Below, in pieces: positions 47,097 through 55,802 of a DNA stretch of 64,000 bases. The DNA comes from Pseudomonas aylmerensis (GTDB taxonomy: Bacteria; Pseudomonadota; Gammaproteobacteria; Pseudomonadales; Pseudomonadaceae). Location of the stretch: positions 1 to 64,000 of the forward strand of contig NZ_MAUE01000013.1 of the NCBI RefSeq assembly GCF_001702265.1. Reading direction: 5' to 3'. Position numbers and translations under genes: made by a program. Positions within the stretch are counted from its first letter, which is position 1. Every line of letters begins with the position of its first letter. The notes beneath the pieces were generated by a model. It saw only the letters and a program-made list of their open reading frames with translations. It made no database searches and was not told the DNA's origin.

Positions 47097-48251
47097 TCAG
47101 TTTTTCGCCTGGTCGTTCGCGGCCGGAGTAGCGGCCTTGGCCTTGGCTGGCGCCGGCTTCTTGGCAGCGGGCTTGGCCGGGGCCTTTTTGGCGGCGGGCT
47201 TGGCAGCGGCTTTCTTGGCGACAGGCGCTTTTTTCGCCGCAGCCTTGGCGGCCGGAGCCGGTGCTGGAACATCCTGCACGGCAACCATCTCAGCCACAGG
47301 CGGCGTTTTGCCCGACTGGTATTTGCTCAGCAAGGCCAACATCGTTGTACGCTGAGTGAACATGATTTCCATGCGACGGTTCAGCGCACGCCCCTGAGTG
47401 CTGTCGTTGGCGGCACGCGGCATAAGGTCGCCCATGCCACGCAGCATCAGGCGGTCCTGCTTGAGGCCACTGAGGCTGAAGATCGAGGCGATCGATTGCG
47501 CACGTTCCTTGGTCAACGCCTGGCTGGCCGGAGCAGTGCCGGTGGCATCCACATGGCCGAGTACCAGTACGGCGGTTTTCGGATCCGCTTCAACTGCCTT
47601 GGCGACGCGCGTGAACGGGCCCAGGGTGACCGGCAGCAACATGGCCGGGCGCTTAGGGTTGTAGGAGCCGTCTACCGGGGCGATCACCACCAGTACATTG
47701 TCACGACGCTCCAGTTGCAGGTTGCTGTCCTTGATGGCGGCGCGCAGGCGTGGCTCATAGTCGTCCAGCCAGGCCTGGGTGATTTTCGGGTCAGGCATCG
47801 GCACGTTGGTCACGTCGACCTTGGCCAATGGCTTGGGTTTGCTTTCGAACGGCCACCACCAGTGGGTCTCGGTGTCGGTCTTGGCAACGGTCGGTGCAGG
47901 TTCCGCAGCCTTAAGATCGGCTTTCAGGTCAGCCTTGGCATCAGCGGCTTTCTCGTCGGCGCTCTTGGAAGAGAACGGCCACCAGCTGGAACCGGTGTCA
48001 GCCTTGGCGACCGGCGCAGGCGCAGCGGCTGGTGCCGGGGCAGCAGCGGCGGCTACCGGTGCGGCAGGCTTGGCGCCGGCAGCAGGCTTGGCATCCGGCT
48101 TGGCGTCGGTTTGGGCGACTGCATCCTTGGTAGCGGCTTTATCCGATCCAAATGACCACCAATGCCCGCCTTCGGCATCATTTTGTGGAGTTTGTGCGCA
48201 ACCGGTAATGGTGAGGCAAAGCGCCAGTGCCAAGGACTTGTTCGATAACAT
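47097..48251 (-). CDS. OmpA-domain lipoprotein with WWPF repeats and an H1-like tail
   Basis: This is a 384-residue lipoprotein. The signal ends in the lipobox ITGC (acylated C18). Between residues 25 and 140, the motif WW(P/S)F occurs three times (31-34, 90-93 and 132-135) between Ala/Lys/Asp-rich linkers. The OmpA-like peptidoglycan-binding domain lies at about 185-300 (LVLGHVDATGTA, LTKERAQSI, GMGDLMPRAANDS, GRALNRRMEI). The last 55 residues (330-384) are an Ala/Pro/Lys-rich tail of KKAP/KPAAKK repeats like histone H1. ATG 48251 is chosen at the signal peptide. Confidence 0.85.
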   Translation of the reverse strand: MLSNKSLALALCLTITGCAQTPQNDAEGGHWWSFGSDKAATKDAVAQTDAKPDAKPAAGAKPAAPVAAAAAPAPAAAPAPVAKADTGSSWWPFSSKSADEKAADAKADLKADLKAAEPAPTVAKTDTETHWWWPFESKPKPLAKVDVTNVPMPDPKITQAWLDDYEPRLRAAIKDSNLQLERRDNVLVVIAPVDGSYNPKRPAMLLPVTLGPFTRVAKAVEADPKTAVLVLGHVDATGTAPASQALTKERAQSIASIFSLSGLKQDRLMLRGMGDLMPRAANDSTQGRALNRRMEIMFTQRTTMLALLSKYQSGKTPPVAEMVAVQDVPAPAPAAKAAAKKAPVAKKAAAKPAAKKAPAKPAAKKPAPAKAKAATPAANDQAKN

Positions 48252-48395
48252 GAGATATCCACAAAATGAGAAAAGAAACGGGGGTCTGGATGACCCGTTA
48301 AACAGACGCTTACAGAACATTAAAGTTACAACATTTCGTTCAGCGTCTTTCTTATAGTTGCCTTTGTAACAAAAAAACGTGAAACAGCAAGGGGT

Positions 48396-49541
48396 TTACA
48401 GACAACCGGCCAATATTCCGACCAACTTCTGTGCCCGTGGGTCCATTAGTACGTAAGGCCCCAGTGTATTAGTCACGAAACCGAACGCTACATCATGTTC
48501 CGGATCGGCAAAACCCACCGAACCACCGGCGCCAGGGTGCCCGAAAGCACGCGGGCCAAGGCCGAAGGTGGCATTGGGCAGCTGCGGTTGATCCAACATA
48601 CAACCCAGGCCAAAACGGGTTTGTGTCAATAATGTTTTATCCGGCCCGATACTGTGTTCGCGGGTCAATTGTTCGAGCATGTCGGCTTCGAGCAAACTAC
48701 CGTCCAACAAACCGCTATAGAAACCCGCCAGGCTGCGCGCATTACCGTGGCCATTTGCCGCCGGCTGCTGCATGCGTCGCCATTCCGGTTTATTAGTACT
48801 GGTCAGAATAGACGGTGGGTTGGCAAATGCCCGCGTAGTCATGGCGGTCGGTTCCCGCATCATTACTTGCAATAAGCGTTGTGCGGCTTCATCACCCATA
48901 TTGCCTTTGCTGCGCGCTATATGGGCGACGCGATAAAACTCTTCATCGGCCAGGCCGACATGAAAGTCCAGTCCCAGCGGCCGCGCCACCCGGGCCACGA
49001 TGGACTCACCTGGCCCACGCCCGTCGGCGCGGCGCAGCAGTTCACCCACCAGCCAACCATAGGTGATCGCCTCGTAGCCGTGGCCTTGGCCTGGGGTCCA
49101 CCACGGCGCTTCGGCCGCCAGGGTGTCGACCATCAGTTGCCAGTCGTACAGGGCTTCGGTGGGCAGCATCTCGCGGATCGCCGGCAAGCCCGCCTGGTGG
49201 CAGAGCAGTTGGCGCAGGGTGATGGCTTCCTTGCCAGCAGCGGCAAATTCCGGCCAGTAGTTGGCGACGGGCGCATCCAGTTGCAGCTTGCCTTCGGCGA
49301 CCAATTGCAGGGCCGTGACGGCGGTGAAGGTCTTGGTGCAGGAGAACAGGTTGACGATGGTGTCGCTGTGCCAAGCCTCGGTTCCATCCTTGTCGGCGGT
49401 ACCGGCCCACAGGTCGACGACGGTTTCGCCGCCGATCTGGATGCACAGCCCGGCACCACGCTCCTGCGGGTCATCGAACAAGGCGGCGAACGCTTCACGT
49501 ACCGCTTCAAACTGGAGTTCGTAATGACCCTGAATCTGCAC
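48396..49541 (-). CDS. Serine hydrolase of the beta-lactamase/esterase family
   Basis: This is a 381-residue protein of the class C beta-lactamase-related esterases (EstB/CubicO-like). The nucleophile tetrad SxxK is in NLFSCTKTFTAVTALQL (S and K of SCTK), the YxN-type motif is in the GHGYEAITYGWL region, and GHPGAGGS near the C-terminus replaces KTG. It has no signal peptide. I chose GTG 49541 with GAGGG 7 nt upstream; an earlier GTG at 49562 lacks a ribosome site. An esterase role is more likely than antibiotic resistance. Confidence 0.85.
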   Translation of the reverse strand: MQIQGHYELQFEAVREAFAALFDDPQERGAGLCIQIGGETVVDLWAGTADKDGTEAWHSDTIVNLFSCTKTFTAVTALQLVAEGKLQLDAPVANYWPEFAAAGKEAITLRQLLCHQAGLPAIREMLPTEALYDWQLMVDTLAAEAPWWTPGQGHGYEAITYGWLVGELLRRADGRGPGESIVARVARPLGLDFHVGLADEEFYRVAHIARSKGNMGDEAAQRLLQVMMREPTAMTTRAFANPPSILTSTNKPEWRRMQQPAANGHGNARSLAGFYSGLLDGSLLEADMLEQLTREHSIGPDKTLLTQTRFGLGCMLDQPQLPNATFGLGPRAFGHPGAGGSVGFADPEHDVAFGFVTNTLGPYVLMDPRAQKLVGILAGCL

Positions 49542-49623
49542 CTGAGCGCCCTCGAAAAACACCGTTAAAAGTGGCCGACATTGTTCCAGCCCTTGTGGCT
49601 TTTGTGAACCCGTCAGCCCTCAA

Positions 49624-51921
49624 TCAATGCCCATTTCCAGAGTGCCCGCCCGCATGCCCGGCGCCCTGCCCCGGGCCTTTGCCTTCATGCCCACCGCGCC
49701 CGCCTTCGCTCTCACGCACGGCGTTGGCGGCCTTGGCTTTTTCCGCTTCCTTGCCCAGTTGGTCGATTGCCGCCAGGTTGCTTTTGCGCACACTGTCGAC
49801 GAAGCCCTGGAACGGTACATCGGTGATGCCGACCAGGCCGAAGTGACCGTTTTCACCGTCCAGCAAGCGACCGGTCACCGGTTGGTCCAGGTACTGGAAC
49901 CAGTGCACACCGACAATCGATGGCTCGGCCATGGCCTGCTTGAGGAAGGTGTTATAAGCCGCGCCGCGATCTTCTTCGCGGGCCAATTGCGTCACGCCAC
50001 CCCAGAACGGGCCGCGGTCGGCCGAGCCGAAGTTGAATTCGGTGATCAGCACCGGCTTGTCCAGGGCACGCAGGGCGGCAAAGTCATAACCGTCCTGGGG
50101 CTTGAGGGTATACATGTTGAAGCTCAGCACGTCGCAATACTGCGCGCAGGACGCCACGGCCTCCGGCGTGCTCACCGCAAAACGGCCGCCCAGCAACAGC
50201 TGGTTGGGCGCGTGCCACTTCAGCGAATCGGAGATGGTCTTGAAGTAGGCATCGGCGAAGGTTTTCTGGAAGTACTTGAAGTCAGCTTCGATTTCCGGGT
50301 GCTCGGGGCTCGGCATCGGCGGTTCGAAGCCCGGGTCTTCCATCAGCTCCCAGCCCGCCAGGTGGATGCCCCAGGCTTTCGACAGGCCTTCTTCATTCCG
50401 GTACTTGTCGCGCAGTTGCTTGAGGAACGCGCGCTTGGCCGGTACGTCGGTGGTCATGCGCAGCGTGCCGTAGGCCAGGGCGTAGCGCGATTTCGGGTCA
50501 TCACCGGGGCCTGCCCAGGCCAGTTCGTTGTCGGCAAAGAAGCCGATCAGCCAAGGGTCATCGCGGTGGTCACGGGCCGCGATGGCCACGGCGCGCTCGG
50601 TGGCCATGGCGAAACGCGGGTCGAACGGATCAGGCATGCCGCCCCACCAGTCAGTACCGGTGCTGATGCTGGCGTAATCGCCGACGATCGACAGTGGCAA
50701 GGTGTACGGCACGCGGTCGGCAGTGGCCAGGTCCGGCTCGCTCCAGTTGCCCACGGTATTGAAACCCCAGGCTTGCAGGCGGTCGAGGGTGTGGCTGACC
50801 CAGCGTTTCTGGTCGAAGCCATCGGTGTCATAGGTGCGCTGCAGGTTCGCGCCATAGAAGTCGTACCAGCGCCCGACGTTGAAGCCCCGGCCCTGATCGG
50901 CGCCGTTGCCGCCACGGTTGTCACCACGGCCGTAGTACTTGTCGAAGGGCTCGCCGGCCTTGGGCAGCGCGGCAAACATCCATTCACGCCCGGCCACGTA
51001 GGTCTGGTTGTTGTCCGCCGCCACGGTATTCACGCCCAGGGAGTAGAACGGGTGGCCTTCCGGCGTCACCAGGTACCAGCGACCGTCGCGTTTTTCGGTG
51101 CGGAAGAAGCCGCTGGCGTCGAACGCCGGGCCTTTGTTCCAGCCGCCATACTGATCCAGCGAGGATTTATCCCGCTCGGCCAGCCAGCCCTTGAGCTGTT
51201 GCTGCTCCTTGGCGGCGGCCGCCTTGAGTTGCTCGTCGCTGCTAACTTTTTCCGGCCAACGCGCACGGGTGGACTGGCCATAGGCATCGACGAGTTCGCT
51301 GTAGGCTGCTTTCAACACCGGCTCGCTGTCCTGCACGCCGAAGCGCTCCAGCAGGATGCTCTGCGCGGCGACAGGCTTGATCATCGACAGGGTCACCGAG
51401 ACCACCTGGCTGCGGTCGATTGCCCCGGCGCTGGCGGCGAGCAGCACGCGCTGGCCGTCCACGGTGATCGGCATCGGCGGGCCGGCCTTCATGCCCTGGC
51501 TCAACGGGGAATTGGCTTGCAGCGGCACCAGCAGGGTCTGCACCGGGCCGGCAGGCAGGTCGATGCGGCTGACCAATGTCTTGCCGTCGGCGCTCTGCAC
51601 CTTGACGTAGAGCGTCAGCGCCCAGTCCATCGCGCTCTGGATGCGCAGGCTCATGGCGCCGGACTGTGACCAGTCCCACACACCGGTCTGCGGGCTGAGC
51701 ACCAGGCTCGGCTCGGCGGCCGGGTTGAAGGTGATGCGGCGCAGCACCTCGCCTTCGGGGGTTTGTTCGGCATTGTATTGCGGCAGGCTGGCGTCCTGGG
51801 TCGCCACCTTGACCACATCGGCAGGCCGGACGAAGTTGAACAATGTCTGTTGCCCGACAGGCGCGGCCATCAAGGGCGCGGCGAACAGCAAGGCAAAAAG
51901 GGCGGGCAGCGTGCGAATCAT
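49624..51921 (-). CDS. Secreted agarase-like glycoside hydrolase with a Gly/His tail
   Basis: This is a 765-residue exported enzyme of the clan GH-A TIM-barrel type, closest in look to GH50-type agarases. The signal peptide ends after APLMAA. About 170 residues of beta-sandwich-like N-terminal domain precede the barrel (GHPFYSLGVNTV at residue 290). The acid/base glutamate is probably E466 (FADNELAW) and the nucleophile E628 (ITEFNFG), 162 apart as in this clan. The last 30 residues are a Gly/His-rich tail. The natural polysaccharide is not predictable; genuine agar use is unlikely in this genus. Confidence 0.78.
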   Translation of the reverse strand: MIRTLPALFALLFAAPLMAAPVGQQTLFNFVRPADVVKVATQDASLPQYNAEQTPEGEVLRRITFNPAAEPSLVLSPQTGVWDWSQSGAMSLRIQSAMDWALTLYVKVQSADGKTLVSRIDLPAGPVQTLLVPLQANSPLSQGMKAGPPMPITVDGQRVLLAASAGAIDRSQVVSVTLSMIKPVAAQSILLERFGVQDSEPVLKAAYSELVDAYGQSTRARWPEKVSSDEQLKAAAAKEQQQLKGWLAERDKSSLDQYGGWNKGPAFDASGFFRTEKRDGRWYLVTPEGHPFYSLGVNTVAADNNQTYVAGREWMFAALPKAGEPFDKYYGRGDNRGGNGADQGRGFNVGRWYDFYGANLQRTYDTDGFDQKRWVSHTLDRLQAWGFNTVGNWSEPDLATADRVPYTLPLSIVGDYASISTGTDWWGGMPDPFDPRFAMATERAVAIAARDHRDDPWLIGFFADNELAWAGPGDDPKSRYALAYGTLRMTTDVPAKRAFLKQLRDKYRNEEGLSKAWGIHLAGWELMEDPGFEPPMPSPEHPEIEADFKYFQKTFADAYFKTISDSLKWHAPNQLLLGGRFAVSTPEAVASCAQYCDVLSFNMYTLKPQDGYDFAALRALDKPVLITEFNFGSADRGPFWGGVTQLAREEDRGAAYNTFLKQAMAEPSIVGVHWFQYLDQPVTGRLLDGENGHFGLVGITDVPFQGFVDSVRKSNLAAIDQLGKEAEKAKAANAVRESEGGRGGHEGKGPGQGAGHAGGHSGNGH

Positions 51922-52019
51922 ACGAACAAGGTTCTCCCAAACGGCCGATGAATGGCCTGATGACGTAAAGCGTTGGCAGTCAGATAGACCACGAAGTGGG
52001 CGAATTCGCCCACAGTGGC

Positions 52020-54164
52020 TTAAGAAATTTCGCGCCTGAACGGCGGCAAGGCATTCAGGATAGCCTTGCCATAGCGCTGGGTAACCAGGCGGCGGTCAAG
52101 CAAGGTGATGGTGCCCCGGTCTTCTTCGGTGCGCAGCAAGCGACCGCAGGCCTGCACCAGTTTCAGGGACGCATCCGGCACCGAGATTTCCATGAACGGG
52201 TTACCGCCGCGCGCCTCGATCCATTCGGCCAATGCCGCCTCGACCGGATCATCCGGCACCGAGAACGGGATCTTGGCGATCACCACGTGTTCGCAGTAGG
52301 CACCGGGCAAGTCCACGCCTTCGGCGAAGCTTGCCAGGCCGAACAGCACGCTGGAATCGCCGCCATCGACGCGCGCCTTGTGCTTGTTGAGGGTTTCCTG
52401 CTTGGACAGGTTGCCCTGGATAAACACCTGCTTGCGCCAGTCGCGGTCGAGGCCGTCGAACACGTCCTGCATCTGTTTGCGTGACGAAAACAGCACCAGC
52501 GTGCCGCGCGAGCCCTCTACCAGTTCCGGCAGGTCGCGGATGATCGCTGCAGTGTGCGCCGCCGCATCCCGAGGGTCGGCCTTGAGGTCGGGCACGCGCA
52601 ACACGCCGGCGTCGGCGTGATGGAACGGGCTCGGCACCACGGCCGTGACGGCTTTTTTCGGCAGGCCGGCACGCATGCGGAAGCGGTCGAAAGTGCCCAG
52701 GGCGGTCAGCGTCGCCGACGTCACCAGGCAGCCGTAGGCCACGTTCCAGAGGTTGCGGCGCAGCATTTCGGCCGCGAGGATCGGGCTGGCGTTGACCTCG
52801 ATGTCGAACAGCGCACCGCTTTCCGACAGGGTCAACCAGCGGGCCATCGGCGGGTTGTCTTCCGGGTCTTCGACGGTAAACGCAGTCCACAACTCCCAGT
52901 TGCCCTGGGAGCGCGACAACAGGCTGCCAAACAGCGGGTACCACTCCTCGGCCTGGTTGCTGGCGATGCCGATGTTGACCTCGCCGTCCATGCCTTCCTT
53001 GAGCAGGTCGGTCAGGCGGGTAAACAGGTCGGTCAGGCGCGAGAAACCTTTTTTCAGCTCGATGCCCATTTCGCGCATGTGCTCGGGGATCAGCCCGCCG
53101 ACAAAACGGTGGCGTGGACGCTCGCGCCCCTCCACGTCTTCACCGGGCTTGAAGTCAGCGACCTGCTCGCAGGCGCTGAACATGAATTGCTGCTGGGTCT
53201 TGATCTCGCGCGCCAGCTCCGGCACTTGTTCGATCAACTTGCCCAGGTCACCGGGCAGCGGGTGCTGGGCGAGCAGTTTGGTCAGGTTCTTGGCGGTGGT
53301 TTCCAGCCAGTCGGCGGTGGAGCGCAGGCGCGTGTAATGGGCGAAGTGGCCGATGGCCTTGTCCGGCAGGTGATGGCCTTCGTCGAATACGTAGAGCGTA
53401 TCGCGCGGGTCCGGCAGCACGGCGCCGCCGCCCAGGGCCAGGTCGGCCAGGACCATGTCGTGGTTGGTGACGATCACGTCGACCTTGCCCATGCCTTCGC
53501 GGGCCTTATAGAAGGCGCACTGGCCGAAGTTGGGGCAATGGCGGTTGGTGCACTGGCTGTGGTCGGTGGTCAGGCGCGCCCAGTCGGAATCTTCCAGGGC
53601 GGTGGGCCAGCTGTCGCGGTCGCCGTCCCATTTATTCCCGGCGAGTTTCTCGATCATGCTGGTGAACAGCTTCTGGCTGGCTTCATCAACTTCGATCTTG
53701 AAGCCTTCTTCTTCGAACAGCTGCGCCGTGGCGGTTTGCGCGTGGCCTTCCTGCAGCAGCACATCGAGTTTGGACAGGCACATGTAGCGCCCACGGCCCT
53801 TGGCCAGGGCGAACGTAAAGTTCAGGCCGCTGTTGCGCATCAGGTCGGGCAGGTCTTTGTAGACGATCTGCTCCTGCAGGGCGACAGTCGCGGTGGCGAT
53901 CACCAGGCGCTTGCCGGCTGCCTTGGCGGTGGGGATCGCGGCCAGGCTGTAGGCCACGGTCTTGCCGGTACCGGTGCCGGCCTCGACGGCCACGACGGCG
54001 GGCTCACCTTCGCGGCGGCCTTCGTCGTCGACGTCGATATCCCCGAGGACCTTGGCCACTTCGGCGATCATCAGGCGTTGGCCGTAGCGCGGTTTCAAGC
54101 TCTTGGCTTCGAGAAAACGCGAATAGGCGCCCTGGATCGTGGTTTTGAGTTCAGTGCTGATCAT
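52020..54164 (-). CDS. dinG: ATP-dependent DNA helicase DinG
   Basis: This is a 5'-3' superfamily 2 helicase of the XPD/DinG group, 714 residues. Walker A is AGTGTGKT (62-69), and the DEAH-like box is VFDEGHHL. The four cysteines of the 4Fe-4S cluster are C129, C205, C210 and C216. C-terminal motifs LFSSRKQM and VQACGRLLRTEEDRG are intact. It acts in replication restart and R-loop removal. It is a single gene, divergent from the CopD-like gene 99 bp away. Confidence 0.95.
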   Translation of the reverse strand: MISTELKTTIQGAYSRFLEAKSLKPRYGQRLMIAEVAKVLGDIDVDDEGRREGEPAVVAVEAGTGTGKTVAYSLAAIPTAKAAGKRLVIATATVALQEQIVYKDLPDLMRNSGLNFTFALAKGRGRYMCLSKLDVLLQEGHAQTATAQLFEEEGFKIEVDEASQKLFTSMIEKLAGNKWDGDRDSWPTALEDSDWARLTTDHSQCTNRHCPNFGQCAFYKAREGMGKVDVIVTNHDMVLADLALGGGAVLPDPRDTLYVFDEGHHLPDKAIGHFAHYTRLRSTADWLETTAKNLTKLLAQHPLPGDLGKLIEQVPELAREIKTQQQFMFSACEQVADFKPGEDVEGRERPRHRFVGGLIPEHMREMGIELKKGFSRLTDLFTRLTDLLKEGMDGEVNIGIASNQAEEWYPLFGSLLSRSQGNWELWTAFTVEDPEDNPPMARWLTLSESGALFDIEVNASPILAAEMLRRNLWNVAYGCLVTSATLTALGTFDRFRMRAGLPKKAVTAVVPSPFHHADAGVLRVPDLKADPRDAAAHTAAIIRDLPELVEGSRGTLVLFSSRKQMQDVFDGLDRDWRKQVFIQGNLSKQETLNKHKARVDGGDSSVLFGLASFAEGVDLPGAYCEHVVIAKIPFSVPDDPVEAALAEWIEARGGNPFMEISVPDASLKLVQACGRLLRTEEDRGTITLLDRRLVTQRYGKAILNALPPFRREIS

Positions 54165-54263
54165 GGATAGTCGGGCGCAAAAAACGCTGGATAAATTTTC
54201 AGTGGTTCGGATCGGCCGCTATCATACCCCGCTAATTAATCCCGCGCAGAACGGAGTACCACA

Positions 54264-54728
54264 ATGACCGCGTTTAGCCTCGCTTACACCCTGCATGTAT
54301 TGGCCGCCCTGGTATGGGTCGGCGGTATGTTTTTCGCCTGGATGATCCTGCGCCCCGCCGCCGTGGCGGCACTTGAGGGCCCCGCACGGCTCAAGTTATG
54401 GGCAAATGTGTTTCAACGTTTTTTCGTATGGGTGTGGGTGGCGGTGCTGGTTTTGCCGATCAGCGGCATCGGCCTGTTGCAACTGCGCTTCAGTGGCTTT
54501 GAAACCGCGCCGCGCTACGTGCAGGTGATGATGGGGTTGTACCTGGTGATGACGGCGCTGTTTATCCGTATCCAGGCGTTGAAATACCCGGAATTGCGCA
54601 AGGCAGTGGCGGCTGAAGACTGGCCGGCAGGCGCGGCCGCGCTGGGTCAGATCCGCAAATTGGTCGGGATCAACTTGATCGTGGGGCTGGTGGTGGTGGC
54701 AATCGCGTCGGCCCGGCCGATGTTCTGA
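54264..54728 (+). CDS. CopD-family integral membrane protein
   Basis: This is a 154-residue inner-membrane protein with four hydrophobic segments (LAYTLHVLAALVWVGGMFFAWMIL at the start, VWVWVAVLVLPISGIGLL, VQVMMGLYLVMTALFIRI and LVGINLIVGLVVVAIA at the end). HVLAALVWVGG is the histidine-containing motif of the CopD domain. True CopD proteins take part in copper uptake; this short stand-alone form has no assigned role. GGAG precedes ATG 54264. Confidence 0.8.
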   Translation: MTAFSLAYTLHVLAALVWVGGMFFAWMILRPAAVAALEGPARLKLWANVFQRFFVWVWVAVLVLPISGIGLLQLRFSGFETAPRYVQVMMGLYLVMTALFIRIQALKYPELRKAVAAEDWPAGAAALGQIRKLVGINLIVGLVVVAIASARPMF

Positions 54729-54744
54729 GGCCGGCCAAGCCCCC

Positions 54745-54880
54745 TGTGGCGAGCGGGCTTGTCCCGCGTTGGGCTGCGAAGCGGCCCCTCCAGGAATCGG
54801 TGCGTTGTTTCAGGCAAACCGAGGTGTTTGGGTTTGGGGCCGCTGCGCAGCCCAACGCGGGACAAGCCCGCTCGCCACAT
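54745..54880. repeat. Long REPIN-like inverted repeat
   Basis: The arms TGTGGCGAGCGGGCTTGTCC... and its inverted copy ...GGACAAGCCCGCTCGCCACA extend through GGGCTGCG and CGCAGCCC over 36-45 bp each, separated by about 45 bp. The same arm is found at 1885-1955. It separates two convergent genes. Confidence 0.92.
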
Positions 54881-54888
54881 TAGAGAGG

Positions 54889-55647
54889 TTACAGACGCTG
54901 TACGGTCACAGTGCCCGCAGGCCCTGCTGGCCCCGGTTGCCCTTCCAGCCCTGGGCGGCCCTTCTCGCCGCCGTCGGCGCGGTACACCAGGCAGCCCTTG
55001 GACTCGCCACCTTTGCCAGGCTTGCCCGCCGTGCCGGCCAGACCGCCGGCACCGCCGTCGACCCAGACCTTGATCTGTTGGGCCGGGAAGTCCTGCGGCA
55101 ACTCGACCCGCACCTGCGCGCCCGCAGCGCCCGGCAAGCCGTCGCCGCCATTGTCACCGTTGGCGCCACGCCCGGCCGACCCCCAGGTGCAACCCGGGTC
55201 CACGCCGTTGGCACCATCCAGCCCGGCATACCCTTGGGCGCCCGCGCCGCCACGGGCATCCACCGACAGCTCTTCAGCCACCAGTGAATTGATCCGCAAG
55301 GTCAGGTCACGCCCGGCCTTGGCCGGTTTTTCATGGGTGCCCGGCGCGCCCCGCGAAGTGATCTGGCTGCCGTGGTCCAACTGCGCATGGCGCACCTGCA
55401 GTTGCAGCACGGTGCCACCGGGGACAATCGCAATCCGCGCATCGCGGCCCAGGTGCAGCTCATCCACCGTGACCTGGCTGATGGTGGCCGGGATCAGCAA
55501 GGTGCCGTAGTCCGCTACCTCCAGACGCTCCAGTTGCAACACGCTGGTGCTGTTGGGCAGGCGCATCAACGAATTGGTCTCAACACTGACGCTCTGGGCC
55601 AGGGCGACGGGGCTGACCAACGCGGCCAACAGTAAAACCTTACGCAT
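54889..55647 (-). CDS. Secreted collagen-like glycine-rich protein
   Basis: This is a 252-residue exported protein. A signal peptide (VLLLAALVSPVALA) is followed by a beta-helix-like middle (LERLEVADYGTLLIPA..., VDELHLGRDARIAIVPGG). The C-terminal half is rich in G-x-y triplets (GGAGAQGYAGLDGANG, GAGGLAGTAGKPGKGGE, GLEGQPGPAGPAG). There are two cysteines only. ATG 55647 has AGGAG 7 nt upstream. I do not recognise a family; surface or matrix structural roles are plausible. It lies against the long REPIN on its 3' side. Confidence 0.72.
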   Translation of the reverse strand: MRKVLLLAALVSPVALAQSVSVETNSLMRLPNSTSVLQLERLEVADYGTLLIPATISQVTVDELHLGRDARIAIVPGGTVLQLQVRHAQLDHGSQITSRGAPGTHEKPAKAGRDLTLRINSLVAEELSVDARGGAGAQGYAGLDGANGVDPGCTWGSAGRGANGDNGGDGLPGAAGAQVRVELPQDFPAQQIKVWVDGGAGGLAGTAGKPGKGGESKGCLVYRADGGEKGRPGLEGQPGPAGPAGTVTVQRL

Positions 55648-55770
55648 CATGGGGCTCCTGACTGATTTCGAATTTTTCTTTGGACGCACAGTAACGACTT
55701 CTACAGGCGATTTGCCAGTGAAGCATCAAAAAACTTGTGCAGGGAGAGGTGCAGGCGAGGCGCGCGGCAA

Positions 55771-55795
55771 TGCCCCTGTGGATCCCACAGGGGCA
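55771..55795. terminator. Hairpin downstream of the second OmpA lipoprotein gene
   Basis: TGCCCCTGTGG pairs with CCACAGGGGCA (11 bp, 3-nt loop), 7 bp after the stop at 55803 on the minus strand. No clear T-run follows, so it is a 3' hairpin or weak terminator. Confidence 0.65.
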
Positions 55796-55802
55796 AGGTT
55801 TG

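Noticed and set aside
46458..48155. Plus-strand frame of 565 codons opposite pdxH and the OmpA lipoprotein
   Set aside because: It spans two unrelated genes and their intergenic space on the other strand. Its Gly/Leu/Arg-rich product is the shadow of the Ala/Lys-rich repeats.
54889..55647. Trimeric autotransporter or true collagen
   Set aside because: The G-x-y run is short and interrupted and there is no membrane anchor domain, so I only call it collagen-like.
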